Shown piece by piece: positions 1-7,813 of a stretch of DNA of 54,574 nt (position 1 is its first letter; every line of letters begins with the position of its first letter). This DNA is from an uncultured Prevotellaceae bacterium (GTDB lineage Bacteria > Bacteroidota > Bacteroidia > Bacteroidales > Bacteroidaceae): NCBI GenBank assembly GCA_902799765.1, contig CADCBZ010000007.1, positions 1-54,574 of the forward strand. Reading direction: 5' to 3'. Below the pieces are notes generated by a model. It had not been told where the DNA came from, searched no databases, and worked only from the letters and a program-made list of their open reading frames with translations. The translations under genes and the position numbers were made by a program.

Positions 1-39
1 TAATTACGGGGATTCTTTCACTTTTTTCCGAAAACAATT

Positions 40-855
40 CTATTCCCTAAAGTCAGTAGGCGAAGCACCGAGATACTTCTGCACATAGCGGCTGAAGTAA
101 CTGGGCGAGGAGAAGCCATATAGGTCGGTCAATTCTGTAAATGATCGCTTTTTGTCTCGCAACTGGCGGCTGATGTCAAGCACCGTGAAGCGGTTAATCC
201 AGTAGTTAGCAGGAAAACCGCTCACCTTCTTGCACACTTCGGAGAGATATTTCGATGTAACAAAGAGTTTGTCGGCATAATAGGCTATCTCACGGTTTCG
301 CCGAAAGTCGCCACGCTCTAACAAAGCCAAGAAACGCTCCATCAGGTCGGCATACTGCGAGGAAATCTTTTCGTTCCCATACTGTTCGGCGTGAAAGTCA
401 AAGAAATCGATAATCATGCACTGCACGGCATTAATCATGGCATCGCGGTGGAAATGATGCGTGTCGGCCAGAGCCCAGCGCCGCTTGATGTAGTCAAAGT
501 CAAGGGCGCACACCTTCTGTTGCGCCTCTGTCAGGTGCATAATAGGATTGTTGAATAGTGCCAGAGATCCTTTCATGCCATAGTTAGACTGCGGCGTACT
601 GATCTCAATGAACTCAGGCGTGACATAGATGACATCTACACGGAAATCCACACTCTCAAGAACCTCCGACACCAAATCACCCCTTCTCACTATCAGGCAT
701 TCGCCCGCTGACAGCGTATATACATTATTATTATACGTGAACTCGCAACTTCCCTCATGACAATAGGCATGGCACAGATAATCGGCCAAATTCTGCTTGC
801 CGATGCCCGCCAACGTACTGGCAATGACGATATGGGGCCTATCGCTATCCTTCAT
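40..855 (-). CDS. AraC family transcriptional regulator
   Basis: A 271-residue protein with a C-terminal AraC/XylS DNA-binding domain (about residues 170-271). The two helix-turn-helix units are visible: the first around AYYADKLFVTSKYLSEVCKK, the second around FTELTDLYGFSSPSYFSRYV, ending in the usual FxxxxGxSPxxFR signature. The N-terminal 150 residues look like a cupin-type sensor (an early CHEGSCEFTY stretch) for an unknown ligand. It is a single-gene unit on the minus strand facing away from the tRNA gene, with a Bacteroidetes promoter just upstream. The target genes cannot be told from context. Family assignment is firm; the regulated pathway is unknown. Confidence 0.9.
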   Translation of the reverse strand: MKDSDRPHIVIASTLAGIGKQNLADYLCHAYCHEGSCEFTYNNNVYTLSAGECLIVRRGDLVSEVLESVDFRVDVIYVTPEFIEISTPQSNYGMKGSLALFNNPIMHLTEAQQKVCALDFDYIKRRWALADTHHFHRDAMINAVQCMIIDFFDFHAEQYGNEKISSQYADLMERFLALLERGDFRRNREIAYYADKLFVTSKYLSEVCKKVSGFPANYWINRFTVLDISRQLRDKKRSFTELTDLYGFSSPSYFSRYVQKYLGASPTDFRE

Positions 856-862
856 CTGTGTG

Positions 863-897
863 CAAAGATAATGATTTTTCCATTAATATGAGTCAAA
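863..897 (-). promoter_or_regulatory. Promoter of the AraC gene
   Basis: On the minus strand TATCTTTG (863-870) matches the Bacteroidetes -7 box TAnnTTTG, and TTTG (894-897) could be the -33 box. The spacer of 23 bp is slightly long. The start codon at 855 would follow a leader of only a few bases. Confidence 0.55.
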
Positions 898-1056
898 AGA
901 GCAAGTCTATTATGAGTTTTTTACATTTTCGGTATCAAATCATGCGGTCTTACCTAGTTTTGCGAGGTAAAATATATGATTGGCCTGTGTGGGTGTAGTG
1001 ATACACTTGCACCTTATTTTCTTTCCTTAAAAGTTGAGGCTTATAGGTGGCAAAAA

Positions 1057-1096
1057 TTGGCAACCCTGTTAGAATTGGCAACCCTTTGGCAACCCA
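1057..1096. repeat. Three close copies of TTGGCAACCC
   Basis: TTGGCAACCC occurs at 1057-1066, 1075-1084 and 1086-1095 within the gene-free stretch 871-1176. No coding region was found in this stretch. Apart from these repeats and the tRNA terminator I see nothing else in it. Confidence 0.6.
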
Positions 1097-1103
1097 GAGC
1101 CTC

Positions 1104-1150
1104 TTTTTATAAAACTAAAAGTGCCATAAGTTTTTGACTTACAGCACTTT
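1104..1150 (-). terminator. Intrinsic terminator of tRNA-Leu
   Basis: Read on the minus strand, AAAGTGCTGTAAGT (1150-1137) pairs with ACTTATGGCACTTT (1131-1118), a 14-bp stem with two G-U pairs and a five-base loop. It is followed by a T-rich tract. Confidence 0.7.
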
Positions 1151-1176
1151 GCTTTCAGAGAACTTTGTACTTAAAG

Positions 1177-1258
1177 TACCCAGAGCCGGGGTCGAACCGG
1201 CACGGGTTGCCCCACTGGTGTTTGAGACCAGCGCGTCTACCGATTCCGCCATCTGGGC
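1177..1258 (-). tRNA. tRNA-Leu (anticodon CAA)
   Basis: The minus strand folds as a class II tRNA: acceptor strands GCCCAGA and UCUGGGU with discriminator A, D arm with GCGGAAUCGGUAGACGC, anticodon stem CUGGU/ACCAG with loop CUCAAAC (anticodon CAA, reading UUG), a variable arm GUGGGGCAACCCGU, and T arm GCCGGUUCGACCCCGGC. The 3' CCA is not encoded. It has its own promoter and terminator. Confidence 0.95.
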
Positions 1259-1295
1259 GTGTTGTTTTCCGTCGCTGTTTCTCCGAAATCGGCTG

Positions 1296-1326
1296 CAAAG
1301 GTAATATAAAAATTTGAAATACCAAA
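1296..1326 (-). promoter_or_regulatory. Promoter of tRNA-Leu
   Basis: On the minus strand TACCTTTG (1296-1303) is a perfect -7 box and TTTG (1323-1326) a perfect -33 box, separated by 19 bp. Transcription would start close to the tRNA 5' end at 1258 after a short leader. Confidence 0.75.
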
Positions 1327-1353
1327 AGTTTCTGATAAAAAAGTTAAAAATAC

Positions 1354-1384
1354 TTGTGTATATCGTAGAATATGATTACCTTCG
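1354..1384 (+). promoter_or_regulatory. Promoter of the guanylyltransferase gene (fixes its start)
   Basis: TTG (1354-1356) and TACCTTCG (1377-1384) are 20 bp apart and match -33/-7 boxes with one mismatch. The -7 box lies downstream of the ATG at 1372, so that codon cannot be the start. The in-frame ATG at 1411 is the better choice. Confidence 0.6.
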
Positions 1385-1410
1385 CAGTCGAAAATGTTTG
1401 GACTCAATCC

Positions 1411-2505
1411 ATGGAAGTAACTGAAAAGAATAATTTCTGCGTAATACTCGCAGGTGGCAGGGGCCAGCGACTGTGGCCCGCAAGTAGAAATAACTACCCT
1501 AAGCAGTTTATTGACTTCTTCGGAACGGGAAAGACGATGCTTCAGACCACGTATGAACGTTTTGCGAAGATTCTGCCCAAGGAGAATATCTATATATGTT
1601 CATGTAAGGGATATCTGGATCTGCTGAATGAGCAGTTGCCAGGACTGCCTGAGGAGAATATCCTGTTGGAACCGATTCACCGGAATACGGCTCCCAGTGT
1701 GGCGTGGGCCACGATGCGTATCCTGAGGCGCGACCCACAGGCGAACATCGTGGTGACCCCTTCAGACCAGCTGGTGCTGAACCTCGACTCTTTCTATCAT
1801 AGTGTCAACGTGGGTATCGGCTACGTGGCAGAAAACGATGTACTGCTGGCGATGGGTGTGAAGCCCACGCGCCCGGAGCCCGGCTATGGTTATATCCAAT
1901 TGGGCGACCAGAGCTGCAAGCCCGAGGTGTTTAAGGTGAAGTCGTTTACGGAGAAGCCCGAGCGCGACTTTGCAACGATGTTTATGGAGAGCGGTGAGTT
2001 CTACTGGAACACGGGTATCTTCATTGCGAATGCCCGTCACCTGATAGCATCTTTCGAAAAGATCTTCCCATTGGTGCTCCGTAACCTGAAGTATGAGATG
2101 CCCAACTATACTTTGGCAGAAGAGCTGGAGTATGTGGAGAAGAATTATCCGCGCTATCCGAACCTGTCGCTCGACTATGCCATCCTAGAGCAGTCGGAGG
2201 GCGTATTTGTGATGAAGTGCGACTTCGGATGGGCTGACATGGGTACCTGGCACGCCATCTATGAGGCGATGCAGAAGGTGGACGACGAGAACGTGGTGCT
2301 CGACTCGCAGGTGGAGTTGGAGGACTGTAAGAACAATATCATCAAACTTCCCAAGGGACGTCTGGGTGTGATTAGCGGACTCGATGGCTATATCGTGGTG
2401 GAAAAAGACAACGTGTTGTTGATTTGTAAGAAAGGTGATTCCTCGGCGTTGGTGAAAAAGTATGCCAACGAGGTAGCGATTAAATACGGTGAAGAGTTTG
2501 TCTGA
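1411..2505 (+). CDS. manC: Mannose-1-phosphate guanylyltransferase
   Basis: A cytosolic nucleotidyltransferase that makes GDP-mannose from mannose-1-phosphate and GTP, feeding surface polysaccharide and fucose pathways. The signature loop GGRGQRLWP near the N-terminus, EPIHRNTAPSVAWA, the FTEKP motif and the WNTGIF and GWADMGTWH segments are all present. At about 364 residues it is the single-domain form, without the phosphomannose isomerase half of bifunctional enzymes. The start at 1411 is chosen because the promoter -7 box overlaps the longer reading. The gene converges with the HIT gene and shares a 30-bp palindrome with it. The gene symbol is by family; the enzyme class is secure. Confidence 0.88.
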   Translation: MEVTEKNNFCVILAGGRGQRLWPASRNNYPKQFIDFFGTGKTMLQTTYERFAKILPKENIYICSCKGYLDLLNEQLPGLPEENILLEPIHRNTAPSVAWATMRILRRDPQANIVVTPSDQLVLNLDSFYHSVNVGIGYVAENDVLLAMGVKPTRPEPGYGYIQLGDQSCKPEVFKVKSFTEKPERDFATMFMESGEFYWNTGIFIANARHLIASFEKIFPLVLRNLKYEMPNYTLAEELEYVEKNYPRYPNLSLDYAILEQSEGVFVMKCDFGWADMGTWHAIYEAMQKVDDENVVLDSQVELEDCKNNIIKLPKGRLGVISGLDGYIVVEKDNVLLICKKGDSSALVKKYANEVAIKYGEEFV

Positions 2506-2520
2506 TCAGACAAACTCTTC
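2491..2520. terminator. 30-bp perfect palindrome shared by two convergent gene ends
   Basis: GAAGAGTTTGTCTGA is followed directly by its exact reverse complement. The stop codon of the + gene (2503-2505) abuts the stop codon of the - gene (2506-2508), and both proteins end in EEFV. The dyad could form a hairpin in either transcript, but no long T-tract follows, so the terminator role is inferred. Confidence 0.6.
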
Positions 2521-2898
2521 ACGAATCTTAGCGGCGATTTCCTTGAATTCTTCCTCTGAGAGCTTCAGCTTCTCACGACGGAAATCTACATCCTGTTCCG
2601 ACTGCATCGGAATGAGGTGGATATGGGCGTGGGGCACTTCGAGACCCAGTACCACCTGGGCCACCTTCTTACAGGGGAAGGCCTTGCCGATGGCCTTGGC
2701 CACGCGCTTTGCAAACACCTGATAACGGGCCAGTTCATCATCGTCGAGATCAAAGATATAATCGACCTCACGACGAGGAATCACCAGTGTGTGACCCTTT
2801 ACCAGCGGATTGATGTCGAGGAAGGCATAAAATTCCTCGTTCTCTGCACACTTGTAGCTGGGAATCTCACCAGCAGCAATTTTACTGAAGATATCCAT
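2506..2898 (-). CDS. HIT family protein (histidine triad hydrolase)
   Basis: A 130-residue HIT protein of the Hint/HinT type, acting on purine nucleoside phosphoramidates or similar adenylated substrates. The catalytic triad motif HAHIHLIP is clear near residue 90, preceded by the usual FLDINPLVKGHTLVIP segment. It lies 4 bp downstream of greA on the same strand and is very probably co-transcribed with it, an arrangement common in Bacteroidales. The length is normal for the family. The physiological substrate is unknown. Confidence 0.9.
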   Translation of the reverse strand: MDIFSKIAAGEIPSYKCAENEEFYAFLDINPLVKGHTLVIPRREVDYIFDLDDDELARYQVFAKRVAKAIGKAFPCKKVAQVVLGLEVPHAHIHLIPMQSEQDVDFRREKLKLSEEEFKEIAAKIREEFV

Positions 2899-2902
2899 AG
2901 TT

Positions 2903-3370
2903 TTATCCTACTGTGATTTTATCGATACGTAACTTGATGGTGCCACGGGGAATCTTCACTTCCACCTCGTCGCCCACCTTGTGGTTCAATAGTCCCTGTG
3001 CAATCGGGGTCTTGATAGAGATCTTGCCTTCACGGAGGTTGGCCTCGCTCTCACTGACGATGGTATAGGTCATCTTCGCCTTGTTGGTGAGATTGGTCAT
3101 CTCAACCTTCGACAGAATCTGTACGGCATCGGTGCTGAGACGGGAGGTATCGACCACCTTAGCTTCGGCAATCGTTACCTTCAGACGGTTGATCTTGTCC
3201 TCCAGGTGAGCCTGTGCCTCCTTGGCGGCATCATATTCAGAATTCTCGCTGAGGTCACCTTTTTCACGTGCCTCGGCAATGGCAGCGGAGGCCTTCGGAC
3301 GCTCCACGCTCTCCAGATGTTTCAGTTCGGCTACCAGTTTGTCGTAGCCTTCTTGTGACATATAAGCCAT
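2903..3370 (-). CDS. greA: Transcription elongation factor GreA
   Basis: GreA (155 residues) enters the RNA polymerase secondary channel and stimulates cleavage of backtracked RNA. The N-terminal coiled coil contains the acidic tip DLSENSEYDAAKEAQ, and the C-terminal FKBP-like domain has VSESEANLREGKISIKTP and GLLNHKVGDEVEVKIP. The start MAYMSQEGYDKL is the family norm. It heads a two-gene unit with the HIT protein. The leader contains a strong hairpin with a T-tract between the promoter and the start codon (see findings), which suggests attenuation. Confidence 0.95.
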   Translation of the reverse strand: MAYMSQEGYDKLVAELKHLESVERPKASAAIAEAREKGDLSENSEYDAAKEAQAHLEDKINRLKVTIAEAKVVDTSRLSTDAVQILSKVEMTNLTNKAKMTYTIVSESEANLREGKISIKTPIAQGLLNHKVGDEVEVKIPRGTIKLRIDKITVG

Positions 3371-3410
3371 AATTATTCCCTTTTATTGTTTTACTATTCG
3401 TTGCTTCGAT

Positions 3411-3458
3411 AGACAAAAAACAAAAGAATCCCGACGTTTCTGTCGTGTCGGAATCCTT
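3411..3458 (-). terminator. Intrinsic terminator-like hairpin in the greA leader
   Basis: On the minus strand AAGGATTCCGAC (3458-3447) pairs with GTCGGGATTCTT (3435-3424), 12 bp with two G-U pairs and an 11-nt loop, followed by TTGTTTTTTG. It can terminate transcripts arriving from the PAP2 gene, and it also lies downstream of the greA promoter. Confidence 0.75.
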
Positions 3459-3494
3459 GTTTCTAAAATGTCTTATCCTTACTTAATCTGTGTG

Positions 3495-3526
3495 CAAAGA
3501 TACGAATTAATTCTGAATCAAACAAA
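3495..3526 (-). promoter_or_regulatory. Promoter of greA
   Basis: On the minus strand TATCTTTG (3495-3502) and TTTG (3523-3526) are spaced by 20 bp, a perfect Bacteroidetes promoter. The -33 box overlaps the last codons of the PAP2 gene. The predicted leader is about 120 nt. Confidence 0.7.
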
Positions 3527-4474
3527 TTTTTTCGATAAAAAAAGCAAAACGACGTAGAAGACAATCGCTGAGATCCATCCAGCAATCACGTCGATGACGT
3601 AGTGCGCCTGGATATAAACGGTGGCGAAACACATCAGGACGTAGAAAGGAATCATGCCCCAGAAGAGGGGTTTGCAGCGTGTGCGCCAGGCGAGGAACAT
3701 CAGGATGGTGGTGATACCAACATGACTGCTGGGGAAGGCGGCAGTGGGGCGCTCGCCTGCATCGTGCAGACTCTCTACGAGCGAGTAGAAGAAACCGTCG
3801 CTCCAGCCAGGTGTGGTGGCTTTCTCCATGTGGGTGGAGAAATAGTTGCCCATATCAGGAAACACGCCATTCGCAATTTGGTCGAACCCCGCAGCCAGAT
3901 AATAATACTGCGGACCCGTGACTGGCAGGATGATAAATATGACGTAATAGATGAAGAAGGCACCGAGGATGATGAACTCCGCACGCAGGAACTGGTCATA
4001 CCGCTTGAAGAAGTAGAACAGCGTGACGATGGCGATGAGTGGGAAATACGAGGCGTAACCCAGATGCATCAGTTCGCTGAACACAGGGTGGGAGATGGCT
4101 TGCGAGAACAACAGGGCAGGCTGACAGCCACAGATTGATTGCTCATGGGCGGCGAAGAGATGGTCGAGGTTGGGGAAGTGACGGTTGAACTCGAAGGTTT
4201 CAGGATACCATATCCCCAGGAGAATCAGCTGTAGGGCGATGCGCGTGAACATCGTGAACCGACAGGGAATCAGACGATAGACCACCCAGAGACCCAGCAT
4301 CATCATGGCAATGCGGAAACGTCCCCAGATTATAGGATCGATGTTGTGGATCTTCGTGGACATGAAGAGTGCCAACAGCAATGTCAGCACCATATATCCC
4401 AGGATGATCCACTCGATGGCGAGCAGACCTTTGCGGGGTTTCTTTTCTATTTCAAATATCTTAATACTATTCAT
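3518..4474 (-). CDS. PAP2 superfamily membrane phosphatase
   Basis: An integral membrane protein of 318 residues with about six hydrophobic segments. The PAP2 phosphatase motifs are readable: GERPTAAFPSSHVG (motif 2, catalytic His) and HYVIDVIAG (motif 3, second His and Asp), preceded by a region with GPQYYYLAAG. Such proteins dephosphorylate lipid or prenyl phosphates or transfer phospho-headgroups; an inositol-phosphoceramide-synthase-like role is possible because Bacteroidales make sphingolipids, but this is inference. The start at 4474 (MNSIKIFEIEKK) is chosen because upstream in-frame residues belong to a hairpin-rich spacer and the broken epimerase gene. Confidence 0.8.
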   Translation of the reverse strand: MNSIKIFEIEKKPRKGLLAIEWIILGYMVLTLLLALFMSTKIHNIDPIIWGRFRIAMMMLGLWVVYRLIPCRFTMFTRIALQLILLGIWYPETFEFNRHFPNLDHLFAAHEQSICGCQPALLFSQAISHPVFSELMHLGYASYFPLIAIVTLFYFFKRYDQFLRAEFIILGAFFIYYVIFIILPVTGPQYYYLAAGFDQIANGVFPDMGNYFSTHMEKATTPGWSDGFFYSLVESLHDAGERPTAAFPSSHVGITTILMFLAWRTRCKPLFWGMIPFYVLMCFATVYIQAHYVIDVIAGWISAIVFYVVLLFLSKKFV

Positions 4475-4478
4475 TTTT

Positions 4479-4535
4479 GATGTTTCACATCGAGCCCGCT
4501 CACGCTCGACAATGCTCAAATGCGATTTGGCATTG
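4479..4535. repeat. Three consecutive hairpins between epimerase and PAP2 gene
   Basis: GATGT/ACATC (4479-4491), TCGAGC/GCTCGA (4490-4509) and CAATGC-CAAAT/ATTTG-GCATTG (4510-4535, one bulge) follow one another. The stretch happens to be open in the reading frame that joins the epimerase end to the PAP2 gene. It looks like a REP-like intergenic element rather than coding sequence. Confidence 0.6.
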
Positions 4536-5441
4536 TTTTCGCTTAATTGAGGCTCGTAGCCCAATTCTTTGCGGGCAGGGGTGATGTCGCAGCGCCAGTT
4601 ACGCTGTTTCAGGATATTGTATTTGTCATTGTTCAGGGCTGTTACCTTGCCTGTCATCCGACCAACGTATTCACCGAAGAAAGTGATGATGCGCAGCACC
4701 CAGGTGGGGGCAGTGATGCGCAGCCACCAGGGGCGTCCCAGTTCCTCATGGATGAGGTCGCTGAAGGTGCTGCTTTGATACACCTCACCGTCGGAGAGGA
4801 AGTATTTCCTACCTGTCATACCCTGCTCTAAGGCGAGGAAGATGGCCTGCACCACATCGGTTACATAGACGAAGGTGATGTCCTGACGTTGGAAGCCCAC
4901 AGCGAAGTCGATGTGCTGTTTGATGCTCTTTGCCATCATGAAGTAGTCTTATATAAGGTAAGCGTGTGCCTAAGGAGTCGAGATACTGTTCGGTAGCCAG
5001 TTTGCTGCGTCCGTACTCGGTATTTGGCTGTGGCGTGTCATCCTCACGGATTTCGTCATAAGGCATCTTTTCCTTGATAGCACCGAAGACGCTAAGGCTG
5101 CTCACAAACACGAAACGCTTCAGGGGCATTTTCAATTCGAGCAGCGCTTCCACCAGATGCTTAGTGCCTTCCGTGTTGATGCGGTGGAAGTCGGCCTTGT
5201 TCAGACACTTCGTCACACCGGCGGCATGTACCACGTAGTCGAACTGCTGTCCCTTCAACTGTTCTACCAACTGCTCCTTCGATGAGAGGTTGAGTTCGAT
5301 GAAGTGGATACGTTCGTCCTGCAAGAACGCCTTTGAACTACTCTTGCGTACGGCGGCCCATGTCTCGAAGCCTCGTTTGAGGGCTTCTTCCACGATAAAT
5401 GAGCCGATAAATCCGCTTGCACCAGTGATTAAAATCTTCAT
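4536..5441 (-). pseudogene. NAD-dependent epimerase/dehydratase, broken by a deletion
   Basis: The 5' part encodes a Rossmann-fold short-chain dehydrogenase/epimerase: MKILITGASGFIGSFIVEEA, the VVHAAGVTKC segment, FVSSLSVFG, and the catalytic YGRSK. After LPYI the frame is lost at about 4949, and the protein resumes in another frame as DYFMMAKSIKQ with a good C-terminal half down to ELGYEPQ. Relatives have about 14 residues between these points (an RPTGVYGP-like stretch); only 4 bases remain here, so about 38 bases appear to be missing. The substrate is unknown. A sequencing or assembly error is possible; otherwise it is a pseudogene. Confidence 0.8.
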
Positions 5442-5458
5442 TTTGTAAAATTTTGGGT

Positions 5459-5498
5459 GCAAAGATACGAATTTTTCCGGAAAAATTCGTATCTTTGC
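5459..5498. promoter_or_regulatory. 40-bp perfect palindrome carrying divergent promoters
   Basis: The sequence from 5459 to 5478 is repeated exactly in reverse complement from 5479 to 5498. Each arm ends in a TATCTTTG -7 box, one reading towards the epimerase (5460-5467, minus) and one towards rnr (5490-5497, plus). A -33 box is not visible on either side. Confidence 0.65.
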
Positions 5499-5522
5499 CA
5501 AAAACTTAAAAGAATCAAGTCT

Positions 5523-7721
5523 ATGGGAAAGAAGAAAGGTGGAAAACGTCTGGGAAAGAAGCAGGTCATCGAACTGCTGCAGAATCTCTTCCAGCATCAT
5601 CCGAACGAGACTTTCTCGTTCAAGCAGATTTTTAAAGCACTCAAGTTTGATACCCATCCATTGAAGATGCTCGCCATCGACACGATGGAGGAGATGGCTT
5701 GGGATGACTTCCTCTCGAAGGTCAGCGACACATCATACCGTCTGAATCTGAAGACTCAGGTGCAGGAGGGTGTTTTCCGTCGTAAAGCGAATGGTCGTAA
5801 CTCGTTCCTCCCTGACGATGGTGGTACGCCTGTGTTCGTGGCAGAGCGTAACTCGATGTCGGCGATGGACGGCGATCGTGTGAAGGTGTCGTATATGGCG
5901 CGTCGTGATAAACACATCAAGGAGGCGATGGTGATTGAGATCGTGCGTCGTGCCCACGATCAGATTGTGGGTCGTCTGCGGGTAGAGAAGGATATGGCCT
6001 TCCTGGTGCCTCAGGACTCTACCTTTGTGCACGATATCATCATTCCGAAGCGCAAGCTGAAGGGTGGCAAGACGGATGACAAGGCTGTGGTGAAGGTGGT
6101 ACAGTGGCCCGACAACGAGCATAAGAACATCATCGGATCGGTGGTGGATATCCTCGGTAAGACGGGAGAGAACAATGCCGAAATGCATGCTATCCTCGCT
6201 CAGTATAACTTGCCGTATAAGTATCCGAAGAATGTGGAGGAGGCCGCTGAGAAGATCGATCCAGGCATTACGCCCGATGAGATAGCCCGCCGTGAGGATA
6301 TGCGTGATGTGTTCACCTGTACCATCGACCCCAAGGATGCCAAGGACTTCGACGATGCCCTCTCGATCCAAAAGTTGGAGAGTGGCCTGTGGGAAGTGGG
6401 CGTGCATATCGCGGATGTCTCACACTATGTGAAAGAAGGCTCCGTGATCGACAAGGAGGCTTATAATCGTGCAACGAGCATCTACCTCGTGGATCGCACC
6501 ATCCCGATGCTGCCAGAGCGCCTCTGTAACTTCATCTGCTCACTCCGCCCTGATGAGGAGAAACTCTGTTACAGTGTGATCTTCCAGCTCGACGACGAGG
6601 CAAATATCAAGAAATGGCACCTCGCCCATACGGTGATTAAGAGTAATCGTCGTTATGCCTATGAGGAAGTGCAGCAGATCCTGGAGGATAACGGTGTGAA
6701 GGACGGCACGGGTGAGCCTGCGCCCCCTGCCACGAAAAAGCATCCTTATAAAGGGGAGAATGCGGAGATGCTTATCAAACTCGATGCCCTCGCCAAGAAA
6801 CTGCGTGCGGCCCGCTTTAAGAACGGTTCCGTGAAGTTCGACCGTGAGGAACTGCATTTCGATATTGATGAGACAGGTAAGCCCGTTAAGGCCTACTTCA
6901 AGGTGTCGAAGGATGCCAACAAACTCATCGAGGAGTTCATGCTGTTGGCCAATAAGACCGTTGCAGAGTCGATCGGTCGTGTGAAGAAGGGTGGGAAGGC
7001 GAAGACGCTACCTTACCGTATCCACGACCAACCCGATCCTGCGAAACTCGAGAACCTGCGCCAGTTTGTGTCGAAGTTTGGCTACAAGGTGAAGACCAGT
7101 GGCACGAAGGGTGCTATCACCAAGTCGCTGAATGCTCTGATGGCTGATGCCGAGGGTACGCGAGAGCAGAATGCCATCGAGACAGTGGCCCTGCGTGCGA
7201 TGATGAAGGCGAAATACAGTGTGCATAACATCGGACACTATGGTCTGGCGTTCGACTACTACACCCACTTCACCTCACCCATCCGTCGTTATCCTGATAC
7301 GATGGTACACCGTCTGCTGACGAAATATCAGGCTGGTGGTCGTTCTGCCAATAAAGAGAAATATGAGGAGTACTGCGAGCACTGCAGCGATATGGAACAG
7401 GTCAGCCAGAATGCCGAGCGCGACTCGATCAAATATAAGATGGTGGAGTTTATGGCTGATAAGATAGGCAACACCTACGATGCCCATATCAGCGGTATGA
7501 CATCCTATGGTATCTATGCCCAGATCGACGAGAACCACTGTGAGGGTATGATTCCCATCCGTGACCTTGGCAACGACTATTACGACTTCGATGAGAAGAA
7601 CTTTGTGATCGTAGGTCGCCGTCATCACACGAAGTACCAGTTGGGTGATCCCATCCGCATCCAGGTGGCCCGCGCTAATCTCGAGCGCAAACAGCTTGAC
7701 TTCACCTTGGCGGAGGATTGA
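5523..7721 (+). CDS. rnr: Ribonuclease R
   Basis: A processive 3'-to-5' exoribonuclease of 732 residues that degrades structured RNA in the cytosol. After a basic lysine-rich N-terminus come cold-shock-type OB domains, the RNB catalytic domain with DPKDAKDFDDALS (Mg-binding aspartates) and HIADVSHYV, the HYGLAFDYYTHFTSPIRRYPD segment (RNB signature, about residue 575), and a C-terminal S1 domain. The start at 5523 (MGKKKGGKR) is preferred because the promoter lies just upstream at 5490-5497 and the longer reading would start before it. Length and motifs are normal. Confidence 0.95.
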   Translation: MGKKKGGKRLGKKQVIELLQNLFQHHPNETFSFKQIFKALKFDTHPLKMLAIDTMEEMAWDDFLSKVSDTSYRLNLKTQVQEGVFRRKANGRNSFLPDDGGTPVFVAERNSMSAMDGDRVKVSYMARRDKHIKEAMVIEIVRRAHDQIVGRLRVEKDMAFLVPQDSTFVHDIIIPKRKLKGGKTDDKAVVKVVQWPDNEHKNIIGSVVDILGKTGENNAEMHAILAQYNLPYKYPKNVEEAAEKIDPGITPDEIARREDMRDVFTCTIDPKDAKDFDDALSIQKLESGLWEVGVHIADVSHYVKEGSVIDKEAYNRATSIYLVDRTIPMLPERLCNFICSLRPDEEKLCYSVIFQLDDEANIKKWHLAHTVIKSNRRYAYEEVQQILEDNGVKDGTGEPAPPATKKHPYKGENAEMLIKLDALAKKLRAARFKNGSVKFDREELHFDIDETGKPVKAYFKVSKDANKLIEEFMLLANKTVAESIGRVKKGGKAKTLPYRIHDQPDPAKLENLRQFVSKFGYKVKTSGTKGAITKSLNALMADAEGTREQNAIETVALRAMMKAKYSVHNIGHYGLAFDYYTHFTSPIRRYPDTMVHRLLTKYQAGGRSANKEKYEEYCEHCSDMEQVSQNAERDSIKYKMVEFMADKIGNTYDAHISGMTSYGIYAQIDENHCEGMIPIRDLGNDYYDFDEKNFVIVGRRHHTKYQLGDPIRIQVARANLERKQLDFTLAED

Positions 7722-7740
7722 TTTATTAATATTCAGTCAT

Positions 7741-7780
7741 ATGCTACCATGCCTGTAATAATAAGCAGACATGGTAGCAT
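7741..7780. repeat. Inverted repeat after rnr
   Basis: ATGCTACCATG (7741-7751) and CATGGTAGCAT (7770-7780) are exact reverse complements around an 18-nt loop. There is no T-tract, so it may be a transcript-end hairpin between convergent genes rather than a classic terminator. Confidence 0.5.
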
Positions 7781-7813
7781 AATGTTGTGGATGTGGTATT
7801 TAAACCTTATCCT

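Noticed and set aside
1372-1410. ATG at 1372 as start of the guanylyltransferase
   Set aside because: The likely -7 box lies downstream of it at 1377-1384, and the family N-terminus fits the ATG at 1411.
3518-4939. A single 473-residue epimerase-PAP2 fusion protein
   Set aside because: The frame is open, but the join runs through three consecutive hairpins, the PAP2 gene has its own good start (MNSIKIF) and the epimerase part lacks its N-terminal half because of a frameshift.
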